Positions 37,327 to 47,499 of a DNA stretch of 64,000 bases are shown one piece after another (position 1 is the first letter of the stretch; the number at the start of each line of letters is the position of its first letter). The notes beneath the pieces were generated by a model. It saw only the letters and a list, made by a program, of their open reading frames with translations. It made no database searches and was not told where the DNA came from. Position numbers and translations under genes: made by a program. The stretch covers positions 703,909 to 767,908 of the forward strand of contig WMKK01000009.1 of NCBI GenBank assembly GCA_012295225.1. The letters run 5' to 3'. The stretch comes from Ostreococcus mediterraneus. Lineage: Eukaryota; Chlorophyta; Mamiellophyceae; Mamiellales; Bathycoccaceae.

Positions 37327-37532
37327 CAAGCAATAATCGAACAACTGTCGTTCGTTCCACGCGTGCGTGTGGCGTGCGTCGTCGTGTGCGGGCGATCGCG
37401 ATCCATGAAATCCAATCGGAAAAGTGTCGGGGCAAACTTCTCGTGCTCTTCTCTAAAACCTAACCCGCGCGTCGCATCGCGCGCGCGCGTGGCCAAATGT
37501 CACATGTCAAGGTGGTTGTATTACAATGTGGC
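37179..37532. other. Gap between cysteine synthase start and Rab3GAP1 end
   Basis: The 354 bp contain a (GTC)n microsatellite at about 37297-37325 and a CTAAAACCTAACCC telo-like sequence near 37453-37468. The latter sits in the promoter region of the minus-strand cysteine synthase gene. No gene is visible. Confidence 0.5.
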
Positions 37533-40500
37533 TCACATGGCTGATGTTCTGCGCGACACACGCGTGTGCGCGTCGGTGACGAGCACGTGGAGACGGTGAT
37601 GGGGCATGGAGCCGTGAAGTGGGGCGCGGATGAGGTATTCGGCGGAGCGGGCGGAGCGGGACGGGCGCGACGCGCGAAGCGCGGCTCTGGCGTCTTCAGA
37701 GTGACATTCTGACGTCAATACGCGGTGTGCGGCTCGCATGGTGTTGATTTCACGCTCGGTGTCCCACTTTGAGGCGGCGATGAGCAAGGCGTCGAGCAAT
37801 GCGGGTGGCGCGTCGGGGAATTTTTTGTGCAAGCTTTCGGCGCGCGCGGTGGCGCGTTCGGCGAGTTGCACCGCGAAGACGGCGCGCTCGTAATCTTCTA
37901 CCGTGAGTGCGTCGTGGTCTTCGCCGCGGGTGAATAATGCCGAGCTCGTGTCCGTGGCAATTTTCACCGCATTGACCGTGGTGGCGTTCGCGCGCATCGT
38001 ACACGCATCTGTAGACGCGTAAATGCCAAGGATGGCGGCGCACGCGCATCGCGTCAGTTGCGCAAAGAGCGCCGACGCCGCGACAGTCTCGAGATGATGC
38101 AGCGCTCGCTCACCCTCGACCACGGGGTCAAAAATCAACGCTTGCTTACTCGCCGCACATCTCGGAGCGTTGCGCCAGAGTTCTATCCACGTATTTCCCT
38201 TGTGACGCATGCGCGCGGATAACCGCCCGCGAGGCGCGAATTCGTCTGTTGAAACCGTCGCCGCGTCTGGCGTCCAATCTTTGGGCGAATGCCAGCGCAC
38301 AAAGTCTTGGAATTTTGCCCCTGGATTGGCAGCCTTGAATGCAGACATGTCAGAACACAACTCGATGCTCTGCATACGCTGACGAGCGGCGCGTCCTTCG
38401 TCGTCATCCCCCAAGGCGCGCATGGACGCTTCGCGTTCAGCGAGCGCGTCCTCAGTGTACATTGGCGCGTCTTGAGTGAACGGAGCGCGCATGAACGCGT
38501 GAGGCGGTTTCGATAGACGAAGTTTCAATATCTCACGAACGCCCTCGGGTTCGATTCCTTCGTCGTTTGCTTCGTCGTCTGTGTCGTCGTCGTCCATGTC
38601 ATCCGTGGCGTTTGACGGTGAAACTGCAGCGCCGTCGTCGACGAGAGCGTCAGCGTCTGTCAGTTCTTCATCTGCGCTCGCGTACTCATCGTCGTCGTCC
38701 AGCTTCCCAGCTCTATTTTCGCTGGTTGATCGCATCATGGACTTACTAGTCAAATTTGGAAGGATGCTGCTTTCGTCGTTCAACAACGCGCTCAAGTCCA
38801 AATCAGCATCGAGGCCCCATCCCGCGGCGTTCTCGCGAGCGTCGAGCGTCGCGAGCTCGTCGAGTTCGTCGCCGCTCCAACCACCACCAGCACTGTCCCA
38901 TTCGGCATTGATTTGAGATTGATGCTTTTCGACGTACACCGCGCTTTGTTGTAAATCACTCGAGCTCCTTGCGTTCCGTCGAAGTATGCACTGGTTGAGC
39001 ATTTGCAGTTTTTGATTTAAAACGCACGCTCCGTGGTCAATGCCAAATGTTGGATCAAAAACCACCGCCGGGATCTCGCGTCCGCGTTCCCAGTACGTAT
39101 ATCGCAATTCATGAGTGAAAGCATTCCATAAGTGCGCCACGGCGCGCGCATTCTTCAACAAGCACGCGTGCAAGGCGAGCCGCGTCAACAGTGTATCGCG
39201 TGGCGCCGACTTGCTAGGCTCGCGAAGTTCTCCTTTCTTCGCCTCAGCGGAGTGAGTTTGAGTTGACACATCGAAAATCCCTCGCATGGCACCGCGCAGG
39301 ACGTGCTCGCTTGGTAGCGACGGCGCATCCATGTCGTTACGATGCCAATAATCCACGCCAGCCAAAGTGGCGGTGTCCAAACCAGCCGCGGTGGCGATGA
39401 ATGCAGCGCTTTGAACGAGTTCGTAGAGCATCTCGCTCAATGTTGATGTATCACGGGAGAGTAACTCGTCGTCGTCCTCGCCTCTATCACGCGCGGCTTG
39501 CGTGAGATCACCTCGAAGAAACCATTTTGGGGCGTCGTCGATGTTGAGTTCTGAAAACGCGTACATGGTTTCCAAACGCTCGCTCGGCCAAACGGCATCC
39601 AACGCTAACGACCGCCATGGGTCTTCCATGTTTACCCACGGCGACCAGGGCGCGTCGTCGTCCCATTCATCAAGAAACAAACCAAAATCTGAACTATCTA
39701 AATCTTCATGCACGTTCTTCCGCTTTTGATCGCCGAGACGCACGCGCATGTCTTCAATGTCGCTATCATCCTCCGAAGCGTCGGCATCGGCGTTGTCAAA
39801 TTCGTCGCGCCCGCTCGATGTCGATGAATTCAACGACAACGTGATTCGCGCTGACACCAAAGAATCGTCTAAATCTCGTGCTTCATCGCCAGTCGCATCC
39901 GCACTTTCTCGGGCGGTTCGGACTTGTTTTAAATATCGATTGACGCATCCGACGTACGTGCGCTCGGCGATTTCTTCAGCCGTACTAAACCGCGTGAACC
40001 GCGTCACATCCGTCTCTAACACCGCATCACCGTTAACATCATCACTCACATCTCCAGAAAACTCTCTATCATACTCTCCACGCGGGGTGATTACCGCCAT
40101 GTGTCCACCCACGCCCAACGTCGACATGGCGAGCGTAAACGCCGAACGCACCGTCAACGACTCGTCTTGATCAAAGAACCGCCCCGTCGCGCTCGCTGGT
40201 CGAACCATCAACACGCACGATACTCCAAATAATGTATAAAAGTCATACACGTCACCGGAACTCTTACTCGTAGCGTACGCCACGCTCGTACTCGCGCTAG
40301 ACGACGACGTCTTCAACCACTCGCGCAACGTCGCCTCCGCGTCGCCCTCCTCCTCCTCCTCGCGCGTCCTCGTCAGCGCACACACGTACGGCTCACGTCG
40401 CCAATGTAATCCGTGCGTAAACGTGTGCACCCACTTATCCTCCTCCTCCTCGTCGTCATTCGTAGCCGTCGCGTCAAGCCACCGTCCCAGGACATCTTCC

Positions 40501-40625
40501 ACGTCGTACACCAACCGTTCGTACGGCGACTTGCACGAATAGTCCTCGTACGCGCGGTCGTCATCGCTACCACGAACGGTGCCACCACCGCGTTCGTCGC
40601 CGCCGTCACCGTCGTCGTCGCGCAT
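37533..40625 (-). CDS. RAB3GAP1: Rab3 GTPase-activating protein catalytic subunit (RAB3GAP1)
   Basis: The 1030-residue protein starts MRDDDGDGGDE; the frame further upstream is poly-Val low-complexity sequence and would overlap the ABA4-like gene. Family segments include DVLGRWLDATA, THGLHWRREPYV near the N-terminus, and in the C-terminal half KFQDFVRWHSPKDWT followed by NTWIELWRNAPRCAASKQA and FDPVVEGERALHHLET. These mark Rab3GAP1, length about 980 in animals. With its partner RAB3GAP2 it acts as a GEF for Rab18 and a GAP for Rab3, linked to ER, lipid-droplet and autophagy traffic. Long acidic inserts occur in the middle. Confidence 0.88.
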   Translation of the reverse strand: MRDDDGDGGDERGGGTVRGSDDDRAYEDYSCKSPYERLVYDVEDVLGRWLDATATNDDEEEEDKWVHTFTHGLHWRREPYVCALTRTREEEEEGDAEATLREWLKTSSSSASTSVAYATSKSSGDVYDFYTLFGVSCVLMVRPASATGRFFDQDESLTVRSAFTLAMSTLGVGGHMAVITPRGEYDREFSGDVSDDVNGDAVLETDVTRFTRFSTAEEIAERTYVGCVNRYLKQVRTARESADATGDEARDLDDSLVSARITLSLNSSTSSGRDEFDNADADASEDDSDIEDMRVRLGDQKRKNVHEDLDSSDFGLFLDEWDDDAPWSPWVNMEDPWRSLALDAVWPSERLETMYAFSELNIDDAPKWFLRGDLTQAARDRGEDDDELLSRDTSTLSEMLYELVQSAAFIATAAGLDTATLAGVDYWHRNDMDAPSLPSEHVLRGAMRGIFDVSTQTHSAEAKKGELREPSKSAPRDTLLTRLALHACLLKNARAVAHLWNAFTHELRYTYWERGREIPAVVFDPTFGIDHGACVLNQKLQMLNQCILRRNARSSSDLQQSAVYVEKHQSQINAEWDSAGGGWSGDELDELATLDARENAAGWGLDADLDLSALLNDESSILPNLTSKSMMRSTSENRAGKLDDDDEYASADEELTDADALVDDGAAVSPSNATDDMDDDDTDDEANDEGIEPEGVREILKLRLSKPPHAFMRAPFTQDAPMYTEDALAEREASMRALGDDDEGRAARQRMQSIELCSDMSAFKAANPGAKFQDFVRWHSPKDWTPDAATVSTDEFAPRGRLSARMRHKGNTWIELWRNAPRCAASKQALIFDPVVEGERALHHLETVAASALFAQLTRCACAAILGIYASTDACTMRANATTVNAVKIATDTSSALFTRGEDHDALTVEDYERAVFAVQLAERATARAESLHKKFPDAPPALLDALLIAASKWDTEREINTMRAAHRVLTSECHSEDARAALRASRPSRSARSAEYLIRAPLHGSMPHHRLHVLVTDAHTRVSRRTSAM

Positions 40626-40680
40626 GACTGTCAGCCGCGCATGACAGTTGACGCAGGACGTCACACACTCACGCTCGGTG

Positions 40681-40706
40681 ATGGCCCCGACGTCGTCGAA
40701 TTGGTG

Positions 40707-40744
<38 letters not shown>

Positions 40745-41253
40745 ACGCGGTACAATCACACGCGAGTTCGTTTCGCGTCTCTCGCGTCGTTCGAGCGTTC
40801 ACGAGCGACTCTGGCGCGCTCGAACGGGCGTTTACCGCGGCGAATAGCGCAGCCGTTATCGGTTGGAGCGCGTTGGTTGTGACGCAGTGTTTGCCGACTG
40901 AGTATAGCGGCGGTGGCGCGCAGCGCGCGGTGCGAGTGATCGCCAGCGCGTTATCGATTGCGTATTTATTTTTACTCGTCGCGTGCGCGTGCGTTGAGGG
41001 CGCGCCAGAGTCGGCGTCGTTTTCAACGTTGGCGGGCGTGAAGGCGTTGTTCACGAGCGACGTCGCGGCGTTGGCTGGGTGGGTGCACTACTTGGCGTTT
41101 GATTTATTAATCGGTGCGCGATTGGCGCGTGAAGAGCGCGCGCGAGGGGTACCGGTGTGGTGTACGGTGTGCTTGACGTTCCCTCTCACGTTCTTGGCTG
41201 GACCGGTTGGGTTTTTATGTTCGGCGTTTGTCGTCGAGGCGTTTGGACGATGA
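40681..41253 (+). CDS. ABA4-like (DUF4281) plastid membrane protein
   Basis: The 190-residue protein begins with a Thr/Ser-rich presequence that includes a poly-Thr run encoded by (ACG)n at about 40708-40743. DUF4281 follows: KALFTSDVAALAGWVHYLAFD, LLIGARLAREE and PLTFLAGPVGFLCSAFV, with about four membrane segments. Arabidopsis ABA4 is needed for neoxanthin formation from violaxanthin, a step toward abscisic acid, so a carotenoid role is possible but inferred. The stop TGA overlaps the next gene's ATG as ATGA. It starts 55 bp from the divergent Rab3GAP1. Confidence 0.8.
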
Positions 41254-42050
41254 CGACGGCGGCGACGCACGACGCGGTGTTACGCGCGGGGTACATTGGC
41301 GTCAGCGCGTTGTGCGTGCAAATGATTATTTGGATTTGGTTCGCGCCTGGTTCGTGTACGTTGTTACGATCGGCGTTGCGAGACGAGATGTTTTCCTCGG
41401 GCTCCAACAAGTTTGTCCCGAGTAATTTGGTGCTCAAGTATCGCAAACATTTCGCCGTGTGCGCGACGCACGTCTTGCCGGCGAGCGTGTGGTGTGCGCT
41501 GATTCCTTTTCAGCTGCACCCAAATGCGCGGAAACAGTACATGAAGCTCCACCGCATCACCGGGCGCGTGTTTTTCGCCGTGGGCGCGAGCATGACGTAT
41601 GGGTACTATTTGATTCACAAGCGTGGCTTGCATTTTCACATGACAGACTTCCCGACTTTACCAGGCGACGCGTCGATTTCATTCGTGTTCGACTATGCCG
41701 AGGTTGGCATGTCATTTGTGCACTTTGAGCACGCCGGCGCCGCGTGGTTCGCGTACACACTCGTGCGCGCATTCACCGCCGTCGCCGTGTCGCGAGATTT
41801 CATGCAGCATCGCATGTGGACGTGGCGGCACGTCGCCGCCGGACTCGCCGTGGCACTTCAGCGCGTATTCATTTTCTTCCATCACACGTTCTTCACGCTC
41901 GCATACGGTCACGGATATTCTCACGTCCCTGAGATTCAAAAACCCATTTTTGCGGATTCTCTCGTGTACGGAGGCTTGGTCGCCGTGCTGTATTGCGAAG
42001 CGTGCGTTTGGCGCGTCGTCGGCTCGCCACGCAAATCAAAACACGCGTGA
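41250..42050 (+). CDS. Multi-pass membrane protein, DUF2306-like
   Basis: The 266-residue protein has six or seven hydrophobic segments (e.g. GYIGVSALCVQMIIWIWF and AALRVFIFF-like stretches later). HPNARKQYMKLHRITGRVFF, with a His-Arg-x-x-Gly-Arg pattern, resembles DUF2306 membrane proteins. Several conserved-looking His residues (HFEHAG, FFHHTFF, HGYSHVP) could be metal or haem ligands; that is inference. Its first in-frame ATG at 41250 overlaps the ABA4-like stop codon as ATGA; a later Met (e.g. 41322) would remove the overlap. Function unknown. Confidence 0.7.
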   Translation: MTTAATHDAVLRAGYIGVSALCVQMIIWIWFAPGSCTLLRSALRDEMFSSGSNKFVPSNLVLKYRKHFAVCATHVLPASVWCALIPFQLHPNARKQYMKLHRITGRVFFAVGASMTYGYYLIHKRGLHFHMTDFPTLPGDASISFVFDYAEVGMSFVHFEHAGAAWFAYTLVRAFTAVAVSRDFMQHRMWTWRHVAAGLAVALQRVFIFFHHTFFTLAYGHGYSHVPEIQKPIFADSLVYGGLVAVLYCEACVWRVVGSPRKSKHA

Positions 42051-42266
42051 AACGAGCACGTTGCGACTACAGGAGTGTTCACCCATTTTTGCGTGCGTGT
42101 ATTTAATGTCATCATTAGTATTGGTACACGTTACGGTACATCGACACATAATACCCATTTCATCCGTCGCTCGCGCCCCGACGTCTCCCCGCGTGAACAT
42201 GGGCACACGAGTGTAACCCCATAAACTCGTCACTTGTCCACTCGCACGACACGCGACGTCCGCGCG

Positions 42267-42593
42267 ATGCCCGTTCGCATACGCCTCGCACGATTCGGTC
42301 GTAAAAACGCCCCACACTACCGCGTCTACGTCGCCGATAGCCGCGCGCCGCGCGATGGGAAACACGTTGAAATCGTCGGGCACTACGATCCCGTGGCGCA
42401 CGTGGATGGACATAAACACGTCGGTTTGAACATAGAACGCATTAAGTATTGGCTCAGCGTCGGCGCACAACCGTCGGATACGGTGGCACGTTTACTCGGT
42501 CAGGCTGGGGTGTTACCCGCGCTGCCGCGCCGGCGAGGGGGGGGCGAGGTGAGAGGGTTCGCGGCGTCGGCGTCGGCGAGCGTTGGCGAGTGA
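42267..42593 (+). CDS. RPS16: Organellar ribosomal protein bS16
   Basis: The 108-residue protein opens [20 protein letters not shown] and continues [21 protein letters not shown] and [19 protein letters not shown], the full bS16 core. It has no N-terminal extension; nuclear-encoded bS16 in plants is known to be imported without a cleavable presequence. Mitochondrial or plastid location cannot be told from the sequence. The C-terminus is Arg/Gly/Ala-rich. It is convergent with VPS33. Confidence 0.93.
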   Translation: MPVRIRLARFGRKNAPHYRVYVADSRAPRDGKHVEIVGHYDPVAHVDGHKHVGLNIERIKYWLSVGAQPSDTVARLLGQAGVLPALPRRRGGGEVRGFAASASASVGE

Positions 42594-42731
42594 GCCTTAG
42601 AAGACATTCCTTAGCGTAGCGCCTTGGTAACAAGCGCGAGTGTATTTGTAATTAGCTAGATTTGGTTCTAAAAAACGAATGCAGCGGTATGCGTGCGGGC
42701 GTGTGGATTGATTAAAATGCATATTCTTTTG

Positions 42732-44942
42732 CTACACTTCTCTCTCGCGCCTTTGTAAACGTTCAACGTCTTCTCCGCACGTGTCAATCAACGTGTCGCC
42801 GTTGAATACTTTTGTCGAAGCGATGACAAAGTTACATCCGCAGTGTTTGGTCTGAGCCAAATGGCGCAAACACGCGATTTCGGCGTGCGTTACACCGCCG
42901 ATAAAGAATACGAGAACCGTGGGCTTTGGCCATAGCTCGTCTCTGCCGTCGAGCGGCGCCGATTTGGCGCGCCGCTTGTCAAATTCCCTGTAACTCGCCT
43001 TGGTGTTCACTGCGAAACCGTAATCATCAAAGGTTTGCGTGTACTCAAACAACTGACCTGGAAGCGTTTTGAGCACGTCCTCGCCCGTGTTGTTTGGTGC
43101 TACAGAACGCCACGGTCCACGCGTGGCGCCTTCGACGAGCCGACAGCTCAACGGCGCGTACCCAGACGATGAATACGCGAACGTGATATCCTTTGGCGCT
43201 TCTGATCCATCGACGTCGTCGGCGACGAGCTTGAGAGGCTTACGAACGCTTGAAAAGCCGCGCGCCTTAGTCTTGGCTTGTTCCTTGTCCACAAACAACC
43301 CAGCATGCTCCAGGGCGAGAAGCTTGAGACAAATCTGCATCCCGAAGGCGTTGAATAAATCGCTAAATGTCTTTTCATACATCTTGGTGGGCAAGCCACC
43401 AAAACAAATGCACGCCAAACAAATCATGCGCAAACACGGTACAGCTTCATCGCCACGATAAATCATCACTTCGATAAAGTCCATGACCTTGTTTAGCTCC
43501 TGACCTTCGACGCACAGCCGTTCGCATTCAAGACGATTTTGAAACCAAATCTTCTTTGTGCAGTCAATGAGATACTTTGCTAGCGTGGCATGCAAGTCTA
43601 AACCCGCACCACCGATGTTTGCTTTAATTTTCTTCACAAAACCACCGATTTCACTCACGTGCTGATCTTCAACTTTACCGCCTTTTATCGCAGCGTAGTC
43701 CTCTTTGATTGCCGTCGATTTGTCGCGAATGACGTTACACGCCCTGCCGAAATTCATGTCACGAATTTCATGGAAAAGAGCGTCGGTATTATTAAGCTTC
43801 GGCCGCATTGCGATTTTCCCAGCCTTGTGAGCGCGCGCCCGCACGTACACGTCAATAGGTTGATCGTCATCGTATCCTGCTTTAACGTCGCCGTCGTCAA
43901 ACGCGCGTTGTGGAATAGCCACCGCGCCCTTTTCTACACCTAAAATTTCATCAATCAATCCTTCGTACGTCAACTGCGTGCATAAAGGAGTCACCATATC
44001 AACATCGCGATCGAGCAAGACAATCATGTCCACAAGTGAGTCCCCATCGACGCCTGGCTCGACGTGTTCTGGTTCGTCAATTTGCCCACCTTTGCGCATT
44101 TCCAACATCAACTGCGCGCACTTGTGCGCGATGTCTCCTTTCCCCTTCACTACGTGTGCCAATCCAGTGATATCACGCTGGAGTTTATGCAAAGCCGAAG
44201 CAACGTAGTACACACTCGCTTCGTAATCTTCCGTGACGACTTCAGCGTACGCTTCTGGGTACTCTAGCGTCAACAAATCTGGCTCGAATGGAATTAAATT
44301 CACATCGCACGCCACCAATTCAACATATTCAAGCACGTGAAAATCCCTCAGTGCATCCTTACACATTTCCTCCACACGAGGCACGCACACTACCGTCATC
44401 TTTGGCAACGGTTTTACCTCTACGCTCGCCTCGTCGTTCGCCTCGTCTCCTCCGCGCCCGCGAGAACTCGTCACGCGCGTCAACAAACTCGACGCCGCTT
44501 TTGAAGCTTTTGACACCGCCGCCGCGCGCGCACGCAACGCGCGCTCACGCACATCTCTCAAACCCTTCACGTGTTCTGCGATCGTTTTCATCACATCCAG
44601 TTGCGGGCGACACATAAATACCACTCCGTCGCTCTCATCCGTGTCTGGAATCTCCCCACCCGGCTCGAGCGCGTAAAACGTCTTCACGCCCGCGCGTTTC
44701 AACCCCGCCACCCCGCACGTGCGAACGAGCCCATTCGCAATCACCGGGTCAAGCGCTAACGACGTCGCATCTCGCCCTTTACACACGTCGTTCATCACCG
44801 CTAACATCGTTCGCGTGTTGTGCTCGTACACATCTCTCGCAAACGTCAATCGGTCATTCACGAGCGTCGACGTGCTCGACGACGTCGAAGACGCGTTCGA
44901 CGATGACGTCACGCGCGACGTGCTCGACGACGATGTCGCCAT
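42732..44942 (-). CDS. VPS33: VPS33, Sec1/Munc18-family subunit of HOPS/CORVET
   Basis: The 736-residue protein is a Sec1/Munc18 protein: VDMIVLLDRDVDMVTPLCTQ and LTYEGLIDEILGVEKG are the hallmark of VPS33, and PTVLVFFIGGVTHAEIACLR near the C-terminus matches the domain-3 closing segment. VPS33 binds SNARE bundles within HOPS and CORVET to drive fusion at vacuoles and endosomes. The N-terminus has a Ser/Thr-rich low-complexity stretch of about 25 residues. It is head-to-head with VPS52 across 171 bp. Confidence 0.95.
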   Translation of the reverse strand: MATSSSSTSRVTSSSNASSTSSSTSTLVNDRLTFARDVYEHNTRTMLAVMNDVCKGRDATSLALDPVIANGLVRTCGVAGLKRAGVKTFYALEPGGEIPDTDESDGVVFMCRPQLDVMKTIAEHVKGLRDVRERALRARAAAVSKASKAASSLLTRVTSSRGRGGDEANDEASVEVKPLPKMTVVCVPRVEEMCKDALRDFHVLEYVELVACDVNLIPFEPDLLTLEYPEAYAEVVTEDYEASVYYVASALHKLQRDITGLAHVVKGKGDIAHKCAQLMLEMRKGGQIDEPEHVEPGVDGDSLVDMIVLLDRDVDMVTPLCTQLTYEGLIDEILGVEKGAVAIPQRAFDDGDVKAGYDDDQPIDVYVRARAHKAGKIAMRPKLNNTDALFHEIRDMNFGRACNVIRDKSTAIKEDYAAIKGGKVEDQHVSEIGGFVKKIKANIGGAGLDLHATLAKYLIDCTKKIWFQNRLECERLCVEGQELNKVMDFIEVMIYRGDEAVPCLRMICLACICFGGLPTKMYEKTFSDLFNAFGMQICLKLLALEHAGLFVDKEQAKTKARGFSSVRKPLKLVADDVDGSEAPKDITFAYSSSGYAPLSCRLVEGATRGPWRSVAPNNTGEDVLKTLPGQLFEYTQTFDDYGFAVNTKASYREFDKRRAKSAPLDGRDELWPKPTVLVFFIGGVTHAEIACLRHLAQTKHCGCNFVIASTKVFNGDTLIDTCGEDVERLQRREREV

Positions 44943-45113
44943 GCGTCACGACCCGCGGCGGCGGCACCACCGTCGCTCGTGAACCGTGCGGCGTCGCGAA
45001 GTAGAGGATGAATCATTCTTGCATGGAGCGTTGAGTTTTCATTGAAAGTCGTTGCTCAGCGAGACGTCAGAGCGCGACGACGCCTCGCGTGTGTGCGTGT
45101 GCGTGTGCGCGCG

Positions 45114-47327
45114 ATGAGTGGTGGTGATGGTGGTGGTGGATCGCGCGTGCACGAGCGATCTCGCGTGATGCATGCGTCGTCGTCGGCGTCGTCCCCGTCG
45201 ATGGAGTTTCTCAAGTTTGCCAATCACGAAGTCATACAAGAACTCATGACGTGTACGGTGGACGAGCTTGAACGACGCGCGTTGGAAGTTGAGCAGAAAT
45301 TGTCACTCGTTGAAGCGCGATCGATTGATGAGCACGCGAAAGAGTGCGAGAATTTGATTGCGTTGAAGACGGACGTCGACGCGTGCGAAGAGATTTTGCA
45401 ATCCATGGAGCTCGAGCTCGGGGCGTTTGCGGATGATTTGGGGAAGATTTCGAGCGAGATTCGTGGGTTACAGACGCAAAGCGAAGCGTTGAAAGTAAAA
45501 GCAATGAATAGGCACGCGGCGGAGCGCGCATTAGGATCGGTGATTGAGAACTTGACTGTGGACCCGTTGATGATTCAAACGTTAGTGAACGGTGCCGTCG
45601 AAGACGAAGACTACTCTCGACGCGCGACAGAGTTGGCGCAAAAACTTGATGTCATCGATAACCTCCGTCGTCCGAACGCGCGAGGTGGCGCGACGACTGT
45701 GCTCGCCGCGAGCGACGTCGCTCCTGAACTCGAACGATTGCGGGTAAAGACGTGTGAAAAGTCTTGGGCGTTTTTGTACGGCCAATTTCACGCGTTGAAA
45801 CAGCCGAGAACAAACGTGCAGTTAATTCAAGAGAACACATTGGCAAAATATGAGCCGCTCGTGGCGTTTTTGCGCGCGAGAGGGCCAGAGGTGTATTGGG
45901 AAGTAAAATCCACGTACGTGGATGTGATGGGCAAGGTGTTGAAAACAGCGCTCGCATCGTATGTGGAATCACTCAAGCGCGTTACGTCGCCGCCAAAGGC
46001 TTACATAGCACTCGGGTCGAAGAAGCGCTCTCCGGGTGGTACGAATGAAATTTCAGGTGTGAGTGCGCTGTCTGGAATTTTCGGTGGCGGAGCGAGCGGT
46101 GCGGCAACGTCGGACGACGACGCTGGCGAACACGCCGAATTATTCTCGCTGCGTAGTCGAGCGCAGACTTTGCGCGACGCCGAAACGGGGCCACCTTTAG
46201 TGCTGCACCAGCCATCAGATAGGGTGCAACAGGAAATGCGAGAGTATGAAGAGTTGTTTCGAAGCGCGCACCGTTTGCTCATCGACACGGCGACTTTTGA
46301 GTATGCGTTTTGCGAGCAATTTTGGCGCGGCGAAAAAGACATGTTTGAAAAGGTATTCGCCGGACCGCTCACGGTGTATAACGATTTCGTCGCTCAGGGC
46401 GTCGCCACGGCCTCGAAAGATGCGATTGGGCTCTTAATCGCAATCCGCGTAAACGCGGTGAATAGAAGAGTCATGAGTCGCCGCCGCGTTCCTGCGTTGG
46501 ATGCGTACTTTGACAACTTGAACATGACGCTTTGGCCAAAGTTCAAACACGCGTGTGACGAGCACGTCAAGTCACTGGAACAGATCAAAGAATCGTTTGA
46601 GCCGAATCCAGAGGCGCCAAGTTTTATAGTTCGACGATATGCAAACTTTGTCGTGGCACTCACAACTGTCGCGCACTCGAGCTTTGAATCGTCAACTGTC
46701 GTTGACGACGAAGAGGTGAACATTGCAACGCAGGTTGACTTGGTGCTCGACCGCATGCGGCGAGCTATGTTTGAATGCGTTACGAATAAATTGTGTGCAT
46801 CTCTGCGAGAGTCGCCGAAGCGTCGAAGCGCGTATTTGGTTAAGACATTTGATTTTGTATGCACGACGTTGAGCTCGCTTGCGGACATTAAAGACGAGCA
46901 AACAACAGAACTCGCGACTTTACACTTCTTCGAAGAGAAATTTCTGGAAGAATCAGCGGCCTTTGTGACGCACACCATGCACAAGCGTTTCTCTGAGCTC
47001 GAAAAGCTGGATGGCGATGTCTTGTTTGATGCCACTCTTGACGCGTTGAGCGCGTTTCACCGCAACTGGCGCCAATCGTTGGCATCTACGCACGCAGACT
47101 GCGTAGCGTGCTTTGGCACATCCGATTGGCGAGCGGTTGAACTCTTCCGTCGCTGCGTCACCGAACTCACCACGCGCTACACCACCATCGTTGATCGCGG
47201 ATACGCGGCACAATTTGGTGATGAAAAGGCGTCGCAACTCGCGGAATACGTCGTCACCAAGCTCACGTTCACGCTCGAAGGAAATCGTTACACGTCGAAA
47301 TCCAACGACCGATTAGCGTCTCAATAG
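45114..47327 (+). CDS. VPS52: VPS52, GARP/EARP tethering complex subunit
   Basis: The 737-residue protein has an N-terminal coiled-coil region (about 20-160) and the Vps52 body, including KTCEKSWAFLYGQFHALKQPRTN and VQLIQENTLAKYEPLVAFL, then RYANFVVALTTVAHSSFE. It belongs to GARP, which tethers endosome-derived vesicles at the trans-Golgi. A Gly/Ser-rich leader precedes MEFLKF; the first in-frame ATG at 45114 is used, and MHASSSA at 45168 is an alternative. Length fits the family. Confidence 0.93.
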   Translation: MSGGDGGGGSRVHERSRVMHASSSASSPSMEFLKFANHEVIQELMTCTVDELERRALEVEQKLSLVEARSIDEHAKECENLIALKTDVDACEEILQSMELELGAFADDLGKISSEIRGLQTQSEALKVKAMNRHAAERALGSVIENLTVDPLMIQTLVNGAVEDEDYSRRATELAQKLDVIDNLRRPNARGGATTVLAASDVAPELERLRVKTCEKSWAFLYGQFHALKQPRTNVQLIQENTLAKYEPLVAFLRARGPEVYWEVKSTYVDVMGKVLKTALASYVESLKRVTSPPKAYIALGSKKRSPGGTNEISGVSALSGIFGGGASGAATSDDDAGEHAELFSLRSRAQTLRDAETGPPLVLHQPSDRVQQEMREYEELFRSAHRLLIDTATFEYAFCEQFWRGEKDMFEKVFAGPLTVYNDFVAQGVATASKDAIGLLIAIRVNAVNRRVMSRRRVPALDAYFDNLNMTLWPKFKHACDEHVKSLEQIKESFEPNPEAPSFIVRRYANFVVALTTVAHSSFESSTVVDDEEVNIATQVDLVLDRMRRAMFECVTNKLCASLRESPKRRSAYLVKTFDFVCTTLSSLADIKDEQTTELATLHFFEEKFLEESAAFVTHTMHKRFSELEKLDGDVLFDATLDALSAFHRNWRQSLASTHADCVACFGTSDWRAVELFRRCVTELTTRYTTIVDRGYAAQFGDEKASQLAEYVVTKLTFTLEGNRYTSKSNDRLASQ

Positions 47328-47499
47328 GAGACACGTTGTTTTATATGAGCCTCATCGCTCCTAGGTGATTGTTCATCGCGTCATCTACGCCTCGGTGCCC
47401 TCCAATGCGCTCGCGACTTCCCGCGTCGGCTAGTCATCAATAAAGTGGATAAAGCACCCCTCACACGTCACCGCGTGCTTTTGGGTCGTGGTGCGCGCG

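Noticed and set aside
38547-38558. tRNA B-box-like GGGTTCGATTCC
   Set aside because: It lies inside the Rab3GAP1 coding region with no acceptor or D-arm partner in either normal or permuted order.
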